64,000 nucleotides of DNA, from the NCBI RefSeq assembly GCF_947241705.1, contig NC_079268.1, positions 372,001-436,000 of the forward strand, in the 5' to 3' direction. Made by a program: the position numbers and the translations under genes. Under the pieces are notes generated by a model that saw only the letters and a list, made by a program, of their open reading frames with translations, had not been told where the DNA came from and made no database searches. This document shows positions 8,024 to 16,536 of the stretch, piece by piece. Each line of letters starts with the position of its first letter. Position 1 is the first letter of the stretch. The DNA comes from Saccharomyces mikatae IFO 1815. Its lineage: Eukaryota; Ascomycota; Saccharomycetes; Saccharomycetales; Saccharomycetaceae.

Positions 8024-10576
8024 TTATATTTGTATGCCTCTATCATCATCATTTGCATTACCGTGTAGAGAACTATTACCGAATAACCACCTAAACCATC
8101 TCATAGTATCATCTTTTAAATCCTTGAAATAACGGCGACTTAGCATCTTTAAACAGACAGCCTCATATGAGGGATTGCTGGTGGTCATCAAATCATTCAC
8201 ACATTTATCATATTGGTCTTTATCACTCTTGGGATCCATTGCAGAGCATATACCCGCTTTGCCTTGCCCCTGAAGAAAACTCTTTAGCCCAATTAATTTG
8301 GAGTCAAATTGAGCAACACTACTTTCAATATCTCGTACACGGACTTCCAGTATCCTCATATCATATTTCAACCTTGATGATAATGAATTCAACTCTTGCA
8401 TCTCATGAAGAAGAAGTTGTTGCTTATTGTCAATATCTCTAAATTTTCCTTCGAATAACTTCGCCCCATCTGAATACTTCTTGTAAAACTCTTGTAACTT
8501 TTTATATCGTTCGTTAAATATGGCGTACTGGGCGACGGTTCCCTCTTTATTCAACCTGCCCATATAATTTTCCTCCATTTCTTGTATGTGTTGCTGCGTC
8601 TGGATATGGTATTTCATTCGTAACAAATCTCTGGCTATTCTAACAACAGATGGATCAAATGGCAGATCCCATTTTTCTACGATGTTTTGTACTGCAGAAG
8701 AAGAGTTGCATCTATATAAACGCGAGGACTTTTCTTTCAGCTCTGAGAGATCCTCATAAATATTGTCATGAGTGTTATCTTTACAATAAGGAAAAGAATT
8801 TCTTCGGTAATATTCTCCTTGATACAACTTGTTGATTCCAAAATTATAAGCATATTTGGTATTATCATAGTTTGGAAACATTGAAGATATTGTTGCTGAT
8901 GAAGGTGTAGCATCGATACCTTCCACGCTCTCAGATGTGCCGAAACTAGAAGAGCTTACCTTCTTAGAGGCGTATCTTTGAACATATGCAGTTTTTTCTA
9001 GACGAAACTTTTCCAAAAGTATATCCCTTTCTCTTATCTGTCTGTCAGGATCACCTCTTTGGTAATTGAATTTCAAAAATTCTTCATTAGATATATCAGT
9101 GGAGCATTTTCTTGGGTGGCCTTTGCCTTTCCATAATAGCCCCACAGAGCCTCCATGAATATTGTGAATAAGTGTCTCTAAATCTGTTGTAAGGATTTTA
9201 TGTGATAGATTAATAGGATTTCCCTTTCCTATAATGTCTTGTACAGTAGATGTTACCATTTTCTTGAGCTTGAAAATGTCTTTGTTGGAAACCTTCGCTG
9301 TTACTTCAAAAAGCTTCTCTAATGTCCTTGGATCTAGGTAAACTCTGGACTTTCGTTTATTTAGGCCATGCTTTTTTTGGAAATTATAAATACCCTGAAA
9401 AAATCCAACCTCATCGAAAGGATCCTTGGAGGATATACAATTTTCTATCATCAACTTGAAATAACAACAAAGGATCAAACTAATTAGACCAGCTACTGTT
9501 GTCGGTCCCAGAGTGCATTCATTCTTTGGCTTTTCCGTTCCAAGGTACAATTTTCCATAGCTCTCCCACCATTCGTCTATAGCTCGCTTGGTATCATCAC
9601 ACAAAAGACCATCCGTCTGGTAGTTTTTATATAAATAGTTGAAGTAACTCAGCGAGATTTGAATCAAAGTTACCATCTCCACAACGGGTGATTTGCTCCC
9701 AACACTCTGATTTTCTGGGTGTCCAAACGATCTGTATTCTTCCTCAGGCAAACGTGGTTGTTGCTGTTGAATCATTTGAGGATGTTGGACTATAAAGCTA
9801 TTGGTAGGTATTTTGAACAGTTGTGAAAACTTATCAAGCGATGCCATGGTTGGAGGGCATAATAGATTTGCCGATCTCCCACCACAATGTAAGTTTTTTA
9901 GATCAAAATTAACTTCAAAGTCCTTCCAAATTGTTCTCAAATCTCCACATTCTACATGCAATAGGTTCAAGCCAAAGGACACACCTGATAAATTAGTAAT
10001 GAAAAGAGTGCCCTTTGGTGTATATTTTGGTCGTGCAAACTCCATCAACTCTTCAAAATACTGTCTAAATCTCCCGGGCCACATCCTCGTATCTTTTGGC
10101 AAGACCACCCTGACTGCCGATATTGTATCTTGAGAGTTTCCTGTATATGATGTGATCAATGTTGACAAGTTCCTACATGCCACCCATTGCTCCACTATGT
10201 ATATTTCAAATCCATGTATAGTAACCTCCTCATAAGTCAGATCGGCATAGTTGGCCAAATCCAACAAGAACAGAGCCCTAGAATCTGGGAAAATAAAACT
10301 GTCGAGTGATGGAAGCTGGCCCATAGTGTCATTCCTTGTCAGCCCAACCGCTTCTGAATCACCTGAGCAGCCATAGTATCCACTCCCACTATAGTTGGTT
10401 TCTTCATTGTCTACTTCGTCGTAATACTCTTCACTTGTATTTTCTTGACCATGTTCTTCAAAAAAGTTATCGTCAAGCTCATCCCTGGCGGCGTGATTTC
10501 TTGCTAAAACCTGCATACGTTTCTCATCAAACTGGCCTTTTATGTTGCCTGTAGTTATATTGTCCGCCATAATCAT
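8024..10576 (-). CDS. STB2: Stb2, Sin3-binding protein
   Basis: This 850-residue protein corresponds to S. cerevisiae Stb2, a two-hybrid partner of the Sin3 co-repressor found in a complex with Sin3 and Stb1. STB6 is its paralogue. The N-terminal 75 residues are acidic and low in complexity (DELDDNFFEEHGQENTSEEY). The middle is globular without a motif I can name. Residues about 680-790 look like coiled coil (YDMRILEVRVRDIESSVAQF), and the C-terminus is MRWFRWLFGNSSLHG. Two Met codons lie close together, at 10576 and 10570. I give the upstream one; MADNITTG from the second is equally possible. The gene is divergent from STV1 across 391 bp. The precise molecular role is poorly known. Confidence 0.9.
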   Translation of the reverse strand: MIMADNITTGNIKGQFDEKRMQVLARNHAARDELDDNFFEEHGQENTSEEYYDEVDNEETNYSGSGYYGCSGDSEAVGLTRNDTMGQLPSLDSFIFPDSRALFLLDLANYADLTYEEVTIHGFEIYIVEQWVACRNLSTLITSYTGNSQDTISAVRVVLPKDTRMWPGRFRQYFEELMEFARPKYTPKGTLFITNLSGVSFGLNLLHVECGDLRTIWKDFEVNFDLKNLHCGGRSANLLCPPTMASLDKFSQLFKIPTNSFIVQHPQMIQQQQPRLPEEEYRSFGHPENQSVGSKSPVVEMVTLIQISLSYFNYLYKNYQTDGLLCDDTKRAIDEWWESYGKLYLGTEKPKNECTLGPTTVAGLISLILCCYFKLMIENCISSKDPFDEVGFFQGIYNFQKKHGLNKRKSRVYLDPRTLEKLFEVTAKVSNKDIFKLKKMVTSTVQDIIGKGNPINLSHKILTTDLETLIHNIHGGSVGLLWKGKGHPRKCSTDISNEEFLKFNYQRGDPDRQIRERDILLEKFRLEKTAYVQRYASKKVSSSSFGTSESVEGIDATPSSATISSMFPNYDNTKYAYNFGINKLYQGEYYRRNSFPYCKDNTHDNIYEDLSELKEKSSRLYRCNSSSAVQNIVEKWDLPFDPSVVRIARDLLRMKYHIQTQQHIQEMEENYMGRLNKEGTVAQYAIFNERYKKLQEFYKKYSDGAKLFEGKFRDIDNKQQLLLHEMQELNSLSSRLKYDMRILEVRVRDIESSVAQFDSKLIGLKSFLQGQGKAGICSAMDPKSDKDQYDKCVNDLMTTSNPSYEAVCLKMLSRRYFKDLKDDTMRWFRWLFGNSSLHGNANDDDRGIQI

Positions 10577-10967
10577 ACATATTCCGCGTTAGATGCTTCA
10601 TCCAGGGTCCAATGCATCACGTCCCCTAAATATCACTTACTGATCGTTATGACCCTTTATATTCTCTATTATGCGGGTAGCGAGCGGGGCTTATTTTTGT
10701 TTCTCAAAATAGAGGTGTCCTTTTTTGTCATTTCTGTTTATTAGAACATAGTCCAAGAACGCGATTAACATATACGGTGTTTGCTTCAATAGAAAGACAT
10801 CACACTCTTCGTTTGCTTTTATTTTGCTTACAATTTCATATTATTTTTTGCTTTGGCGTGCAAATTAAACCATCGCTCGTGATCTCGAGACTTATACTTA
10901 GGCGTATTATAATTCACAAGGGGACGCATCTTCTTTCTTTAAACTTCCTCGAGTTGTATGAACAATA
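10577..10967. other. Divergent STB2/STV1 promoter region with a 63-codon upstream ORF
   Basis: No RNA gene or repeat is seen. A 63-codon ORF (10777-10968, plus strand) ends exactly at the STV1 start, its TAA sharing the final A with the ATG (TAATG). Whether it lies in the STV1 transcript is unknown. Confidence 0.45.
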
Positions 10968-13640
10968 ATGAACCAAGAAGAGGCTATATTCCGCTCAGCG
11001 GACATGACATATGTTCAGTTGTATATACCGTTGGAGGTCATAAGAGAAGTGACTTTCTTACTAGGGAAAATGGGTGTTTTTATGGTAATGGACCTTAATA
11101 AAGATTTAACAGCCTTTCAAAGAGGTTATGTTAACCAGTTGAGGCGTTTCGATGACGTAGAAAGGATGGTGGGGTTCTTGAATGAGGTGGTAGAGAAGCA
11201 CGCTGCGGAGACCTGGAAATATATTCTACACATTGACGATGAAGGAAACGACATTGCTCAGCCCGACATGTTGGATCTTATCAATACCATGGAACCACTC
11301 TCATTGGAAAGTGTTAATGAAATGGTAAAGGAAATTGTTGACTGCGAGTCCCGTGCAAGGCAATTAGATGAGTCCTTGGATAGTCTTAGAAGTAAATTGA
11401 ACGATCTTTTAGAGCAAAGACAGGTAATATTCGAATGTTCTAAATTCATTGAAGTCAATCCAGGAATTACGGGAAGGGCCCGAAATCCCGAGATTGAACA
11501 AGAAGAAAGGGATGTGGATGATTTTAGAATAAACCCGGATGATGTAAGTGCAACTTTAAGCGATGCATTTTCATTTGATGACGAAACATCGGAGAACCTA
11601 GATGCTCCAAGGGGTGATTTAATCGGGAACCAATCAATTGAAGATCTAAGTTTTTTGGAACAGGGATACCAACACAGGTACATGATAGCAGGCTCCATTA
11701 GAAGAACAAAAGTAGACGTATTGAATAGAATTCTGTGGAGGTTATTACGTGGTAACCTGATTTTTCAAAATTTCCCAATAGAAGAGCCGTCATTGGAAGG
11801 TAAAGAAAAGGTGGAAAAAGACTGCTTCATCATTTTTACTCATGGTGAGACATTACTGAAGAAGGTCAAACGTGTCATCGATTCTTTGAATGGCAAAATA
11901 GTTTCCCTTGACACTCACTCTAATGAACTCATTGACACGTTAAACCAACAAATAGATGACTTACAAAGAATCCTAGATACCACGGAACAGACTTTGCACA
12001 CAGAACTACTTGTGATACATGACCAACTGCCAATATGGTCCGCCATGACAAAAAGAGAGAAGTATGTTTATACTACATTGAACAAATTCCAACAAGAGTC
12101 TCAAGGCCTAATAGCAGAAGGGTGGGTGCCATCCACTGAGTTAATCCATTTGCAAGACTCATTAAAGGACTACATTGAAACATTGGGTTCTGAATATAGT
12201 ACCGTCTTTAACGTGATCTTAACCAATAAATTACCACCTACATACCATAAAACTAACAAATTCACCCAAGCCTTCCAATTGATCGTGGATGCATACGGTA
12301 TTGCGACCTATAAAGAAATCAATGCTGGTTTAGCCACGGTTGTCACGTTCCCCTTTATGTTTGCAATAATGTTTGGTGACATGGGCCATGGTCTGATATT
12401 ATTTTTGATGGCACTATTTTTGGTGTTAAATGAACGCAAATTTGGAGCCATGCGCCGCGACGAAATTTTTGACATGGCATTTACGGGCAGATATGTTTTA
12501 TTGTTAATGGGTGCGTTTTCTGTATATACGGGGTTGCTGTACAATGATATCTTCTCCAAATCAATGACAATATTCCGATCAGGTTGGCAATGGCCTTCCA
12601 CTTTTAGAAAAGGTGAATCTATCGAGGCAAAGAAAACGGGAGTTTATCCGTTTGGTTTGGACTTTGCTTGGCATGGAACAGACAACGGACTACTTTTTTC
12701 CAACTCTTATAAAATGAAGCTTTCAATTCTCATGGGATACGCACATATGACTTATTCGTTCATGTTCTCTTATATCAATTACAAAGCCAAAAACTCTAAA
12801 GTAGACATAATTGGTAATTTCATTCCGGGATTAGTGTTTATGCAATCAATATTTGGTTATTTATCATGGGCCATTGTCTACAAATGGTCCAAAGATTGGG
12901 TCAAGGATAATAAGCCAGCTCCGGGGTTACTGAATATGCTAATAAACATGTTTTTAGCACCGGGAACCATTGACGATCAACTGTATTCTGGACAAGCCAA
13001 GTTACAAGTTGTACTATTGCTTGCGGCATTGATTTGTGTTCCATGGTTATTATTATACAAACCATTGACATTGAAGCGGTTAAACAAAAACGGTGGTGGT
13101 GACAGGCCTCGTGGATACCAAAGTGTCGATAATATTGAACACGATGAACAAATGGCTCAACAACGACATTCAACGGAAGGTTTTCAAGGAATGATTATCA
13201 GTGATATTAATAGCGTTGCGGGCAGTATCAATGAAAGCATTGGTGGTGGTGAGCATGGGTCATTCAATTTCGGTGATGTCATGATTCATCAAGTAATCCA
13301 TACCATTGAATTCTGCTTAAATTGCATTTCGCATACAGCATCATATCTACGTCTTTGGGCGCTGTCATTGGCGCATGCGCAATTATCTAGTGTTTTATGG
13401 GACATGACCATATCGAACGCATTCAGTGCTAAAAACCCAGGATCGCCTTTAGCTGTCATGAAAGTGGTTTTTTTGTTTGCCATGTGGTTTGTATTAACTG
13501 TTTGTATCTTAGTTTTCATGGAAGGTACATCTGCAATGTTGCATGCACTACGTTTGCATTGGGTGGAAGCAATGTCCAAATTCTTTGAAGGTGAAGGATA
13601 TGCATACGAGCCCTTTTCATTCCATGCTATAATAGAATAA
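10968..13640 (+). CDS. STV1: V-ATPase subunit a, Golgi/endosome isoform
   Basis: Stv1 is the Golgi and endosomal isoform of the Vo-sector subunit a; Vph1 is the vacuolar one. It couples ATP-driven rotation to proton transfer. The 890 residues equal the S. cerevisiae length. Residues 1 to about 440 form the cytosolic domain with two coiled-coil arms (about 100-150 and 310-345). The membrane domain follows with about eight hydrophobic helices, starting near TVVTFPFMFAIMFGDMGHG. The essential proton-path arginine is visible in SYLRLWALSLAHAQ at residue 795. The start MNQEEAIFRSADMTYVQLYI matches the family. The gene converges on BUB2 with 145 bp between stop codons. Confidence 0.97.
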   Translation: MNQEEAIFRSADMTYVQLYIPLEVIREVTFLLGKMGVFMVMDLNKDLTAFQRGYVNQLRRFDDVERMVGFLNEVVEKHAAETWKYILHIDDEGNDIAQPDMLDLINTMEPLSLESVNEMVKEIVDCESRARQLDESLDSLRSKLNDLLEQRQVIFECSKFIEVNPGITGRARNPEIEQEERDVDDFRINPDDVSATLSDAFSFDDETSENLDAPRGDLIGNQSIEDLSFLEQGYQHRYMIAGSIRRTKVDVLNRILWRLLRGNLIFQNFPIEEPSLEGKEKVEKDCFIIFTHGETLLKKVKRVIDSLNGKIVSLDTHSNELIDTLNQQIDDLQRILDTTEQTLHTELLVIHDQLPIWSAMTKREKYVYTTLNKFQQESQGLIAEGWVPSTELIHLQDSLKDYIETLGSEYSTVFNVILTNKLPPTYHKTNKFTQAFQLIVDAYGIATYKEINAGLATVVTFPFMFAIMFGDMGHGLILFLMALFLVLNERKFGAMRRDEIFDMAFTGRYVLLLMGAFSVYTGLLYNDIFSKSMTIFRSGWQWPSTFRKGESIEAKKTGVYPFGLDFAWHGTDNGLLFSNSYKMKLSILMGYAHMTYSFMFSYINYKAKNSKVDIIGNFIPGLVFMQSIFGYLSWAIVYKWSKDWVKDNKPAPGLLNMLINMFLAPGTIDDQLYSGQAKLQVVLLLAALICVPWLLLYKPLTLKRLNKNGGGDRPRGYQSVDNIEHDEQMAQQRHSTEGFQGMIISDINSVAGSINESIGGGEHGSFNFGDVMIHQVIHTIEFCLNCISHTASYLRLWALSLAHAQLSSVLWDMTISNAFSAKNPGSPLAVMKVVFLFAMWFVLTVCILVFMEGTSAMLHALRLHWVEAMSKFFEGEGYAYEPFSFHAIIE

Positions 13641-13785
13641 TGAAACCTCATATTTCCACTGTAATATATTACCACTGTAAATTTCTCGTGTCTTAAACCC
13701 AACTTTTTCGTTATCTTTTTTTTTTCACACAGACATATATAAACGTTGTAGAATAAACGATAAATACAATACTTCTTCACATAGC

Positions 13786-14706
13786 CTAAGGTATATATAT
13801 ATCTGGATCAGTCAAGTGGTCCACCAATAAATCGTATATTTGAGCCGGGATCTTGGCAATAAATCCAACCCCTAGCCGAATGATCTCATCAGCATCAAAA
13901 TCTGGGAACTGTCGTAACAAGTTAACGGGAGAATCCGATTTGAAAACCTTGGATCTTATCTTAACTAAGAAGGCCACCACAAAGAGGATGTTCATATGGA
14001 ACCCATATGCAAACATAAAATCCCACAGTTTGATTACTTGATCAAGCGGTTTATTACAACTGGATAATGTTAGTATGGAAGGCATGCCGTAAATCTCCGC
14101 TGTAAGTAAATTGTCTGATAGGAATTTGCTTAGCTTTGGATCGATGATTCTTAACGAAATATTGAGTAGTTTAGCGCCGTTCTGAGCACCGTTCAGGTTC
14201 TTAGTCAAGTATGTCGGTATTATTTCATAACAAAGTTTAGTAAAAAGTTGGTATGCCATTGGTTCGGAAGGGCATGAATAGAGTAAAGGAGCTAGCAAAA
14301 TATTCATGCCCTGCACATAAGTGCTCACAGGGATGCGACTAAATTGAGGCTTCTGCCTTCTTTGCTGTGTTTGCCAGGCAAAGCATGACAAACACCGGAT
14401 GAGAGCATCTTCCGAGACCCTATTTCTGAAGTTCGGATCTGTTTGGAAAGTTCTGGAAGTGTCGTTCTTGATTTTTTGGTAAATGGTAGTTGAGGGTGGA
14501 CCCAGTTTCAAGAGCGCAAGGTACCGTTGCGTGGATGCCTCCATAGAGGTTTGAGAGAGTACCGTCCACACATAACATCGCGTGCGCTGCTGCTGTTTAT
14601 CTTCAGATATGGGGAGACCTTCACTGAGTATGAGATAGCGGAGTTGAGACAGTGAAGAATCCAGTAGAAGCGGAGGGTTTGATATAAGATCCTCAATCGA
14701 AGTCAT
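13786..14706 (-). CDS. BUB2: Bub2, TBC-domain GAP subunit of the spindle position checkpoint
   Basis: Bub2 together with Bfa1 is the GTPase-activating protein for Tem1 at the spindle pole body. It holds mitotic exit until the spindle is correctly positioned. At 306 residues it equals the S. cerevisiae length and is almost entirely a TBC (Tre-2/Bub2/Cdc16) domain. The catalytic arginine finger is seen at residue 85 within IKNDTSRTF. The glutamine finger is at residue 132 in YVQGMN. Both are intact, so the GAP should be active. The start MTSIEDLISNPPLLL fits the family. It is tandem with AAC1, whose stop lies 260 bp upstream of the BUB2 start. Confidence 0.97.
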   Translation of the reverse strand: MTSIEDLISNPPLLLDSSLSQLRYLILSEGLPISEDKQQQRTRCYVWTVLSQTSMEASTQRYLALLKLGPPSTTIYQKIKNDTSRTFQTDPNFRNRVSEDALIRCLSCFAWQTQQRRQKPQFSRIPVSTYVQGMNILLAPLLYSCPSEPMAYQLFTKLCYEIIPTYLTKNLNGAQNGAKLLNISLRIIDPKLSKFLSDNLLTAEIYGMPSILTLSSCNKPLDQVIKLWDFMFAYGFHMNILFVVAFLVKIRSKVFKSDSPVNLLRQFPDFDADEIIRLGVGFIAKIPAQIYDLLVDHLTDPDIYIP

Positions 14707-14883
14707 GCAGCATGTAGCAAGTTCAGCGTTCGTTGTGCGTACTGCTGAATATTGTTCTTCTGAATATCATAATCTTGTTTTTTTCATTGTTAAACTTTAC
14801 GTAAACATTTCTGCCTCCAAACGGCGGTTACCGATCACAATTACGAAGAAGAAAGATTATCCATCATTATAGCATAAGATGAA

Positions 14884-14910
14884 TATATATATATGTATAT
14901 ATATATATAG
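14884..14910. repeat. AT dinucleotide tract
   Basis: A short (AT)n run interrupted by a G, between the BUB2 start and the AAC1 stop. It is a simple repeat, likely variable in length. No function can be read from it. Confidence 0.8.
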
Positions 14911-14966
14911 GTAGCAAGAATATGTAAAACTTAACATTAGTTCGTTTTTTTTATGTTTTTCTTGTC

Positions 14967-15896
14967 TCACTTAAATTTTTTACCAAACATTATCAGTTGC
15001 AACTGGTCATACAATGAGATGACACCAGCAGCGGCTACCCCTCTAAATATGTTAGCACCACAGCCCTTGAACAAGGAATACACACCCTCTTGCTGCACAA
15101 TCTTTTTCAAGCAGTCTACAGCGCCGTCGTACTTAACACTCTGGCCAGAAGTCATCATCATCCTTCTTCTCACAGTATCCAAAGGATACGACGCAGTAGA
15201 GGCTCCCATCGTAATGACCCAACCCAATAAGAAAGAGGCAACAAATGATCCTTCCAGGGCACCAGTCAATAGCACAGGCTTGAAAGAATCGTACAAACCA
15301 AAGTACAAACCCCTGTACACGATAATGCCCAATACTGAGGGCATAAACCCACGGTAAAGCCCCAACAAACCGTCAGTTTTCAGTGTCTTCTTATACACGT
15401 CTAATAGCCCGTTAAACTGTCTTTGTGACGCCGACCTCGACCCTCTAGCATCCGCCGCAAGCCGTGTCCTTGCATAGTCCAACGAATACACAAACATTAG
15501 CGACAGACCACCGGCCGCTCCACCAGAAAATACATTTCCAGCAAACCACTTGCCGTACCCATCTCGTGCCCTGTCATAACTCAACACCGACTTGATTTTG
15601 TCTTTGAAAGCAAAATTCAACGCCTGCGTGGGGAAATACCGAAGAACATTAGCTGTATTACCCCTCCAAAACGATACAATACCTTCGTGTGTTGCGGTCC
15701 TCTTGAAGCAGTCTACAATTCCCACATACCGTGAATCTAGTGAGCCCTGCTTGAGCATCTCTTCCTGGTTCTGCATCAACAGCTTCACCCGTTCGATGGG
15801 GGCGGCACCCGTCTTTGCGATAGCAGCGGAAACGCCGCCCATGAGAAAGTCTACACCAAAGTGCGACTTTTGAGTCTGTGCTTCTGTTTGAGACAT
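14967..15896 (-). CDS. AAC1: Mitochondrial ADP/ATP carrier, minor isoform
   Basis: Aac1 exchanges cytosolic ADP for matrix ATP across the inner mitochondrial membrane; AAC2 is the major aerobic isoform. The 309 residues form three mitochondrial-carrier repeats of about 100 residues. Each has a PxD/ExxK/R-type signature: [10 protein letters not shown] near residue 33, [10 protein letters not shown] near 140 and [11 protein letters not shown] near 240. The RRRMMM motif is diagnostic of ADP/ATP carriers. Six transmembrane helices are expected. The N-terminus [20 protein letters not shown] matches AAC1 rather than AAC2, which has a longer N-terminus. The gene is divergent from FET3. Paired CCAAT boxes 130 bp upstream suggest respiratory regulation by Hap2/3/4/5. 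Confidence 0.97.
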   Translation of the reverse strand: MSQTEAQTQKSHFGVDFLMGGVSAAIAKTGAAPIERVKLLMQNQEEMLKQGSLDSRYVGIVDCFKRTATHEGIVSFWRGNTANVLRYFPTQALNFAFKDKIKSVLSYDRARDGYGKWFAGNVFSGGAAGGLSLMFVYSLDYARTRLAADARGSRSASQRQFNGLLDVYKKTLKTDGLLGLYRGFMPSVLGIIVYRGLYFGLYDSFKPVLLTGALEGSFVASFLLGWVITMGASTASYPLDTVRRRMMMTSGQSVKYDGAVDCLKKIVQQEGVYSLFKGCGANIFRGVAAAGVISLYDQLQLIMFGKKFK

Positions 15897-16024
15897 TACT
15901 GCTGTAAAATGAAGAATTACACAAGAATAACAGATACGAAAATCCGTCCTACCTTCTTTGCGATAATGCCTTGGCTTGCCTATTTTAAAGTTACGACGAT
16001 AATAACATATCCTACCGTTTCAGG

Positions 16025-16041
16025 ACCCAATAATTGGGTCT
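16025..16041. promoter_or_regulatory. Palindromic pair of CCAAT boxes in the AAC1/FET3 promoter
   Basis: GACCCAATAATTGGGTC is a perfect inverted repeat with 8-bp arms and one central base. Each strand carries a match to the Hap2/3/4/5 consensus TNRYTGGB (TAATTGGG and TTATTGGG). It lies 129 bp upstream of the AAC1 start. Binding is inferred from the consensus only. Confidence 0.5.
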
Positions 16042-16225
16042 TTTGCCAGAGACAACACTTTTTCTCCGGCCGAAAAAAAATAAGCTTTCCTTTCCGGGTG
16101 CGAGTCAGCCCGTCGGGCCTGGGGTGGGTCCCTACAGTACGCGCGGTCGGTAATAAAGACCCTCTGGCTAGAGCTAGGCAAGGCTGACTTAGGCAGTTCC
16201 AATAGGTAAGATAGTCTTGTTAAAT

Positions 16226-16233
16226 TGCACCCA
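16226..16233 (+). promoter_or_regulatory. Aft1/Aft2 iron-response site of FET3
   Basis: TGCACCCA fits the Aft1 consensus YRCACCCR. It lies 311 bp upstream of the FET3 start. FET3 in S. cerevisiae is induced by Aft1 under iron limitation through a site of this sequence and similar position. Confidence 0.75.
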
Positions 16234-16381
16234 TTTGTAGGTGCTCTTTATTCTATCCTAAGCGACAGCAAATGAAGGATGCGCTTATACGGTCGATCCT
16301 TCGAGGAAGCACGCCAAGGCCTCGTGCATATGGAACAGTGTAGTGTGTCCGTGTATGTCGATGGATGTTGATAGATGTAGA

Positions 16382-16410
16382 AATATATATATATATATAT
16401 ATATATATAA
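16382..16410. repeat. (AT)n microsatellite in the FET3 promoter
   Basis: About 14 uninterrupted AT units, roughly 130-155 bp upstream of the FET3 ATG. The tract is probably length-variable. It may be nucleosome-poor or contribute TATA-like sequence. Confidence 0.85.
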
Positions 16411-16536
16411 GTATACATATTTGTATATATGTGTATAAGCAGTCCTTGCTCTGACAGTCTTGTTCTAGGTGATGAATAGCTGGACAAAATCGAAAAGGAT
16501 TCCAGTGTAAGGAAGTATAGCAAAAATTAGAACGAG

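Noticed and set aside
11258-11698. Antisense ORF of 146 codons inside STV1
   Set aside because: A shadow of the STV1 coding frame; composition follows the sense codons.
13289-13780. Antisense ORF of 163 codons over the STV1 3' end
   Set aside because: It covers the most conserved coding part of STV1 and has no recognisable domain.
15861-16187. ORF of 108 codons over the AAC1 start and promoter
   Set aside because: Low-complexity mixture without homology that I know of. It overlaps AAC1 and the CCAAT dyad. S. cerevisiae has only a doubtful ORF near here.
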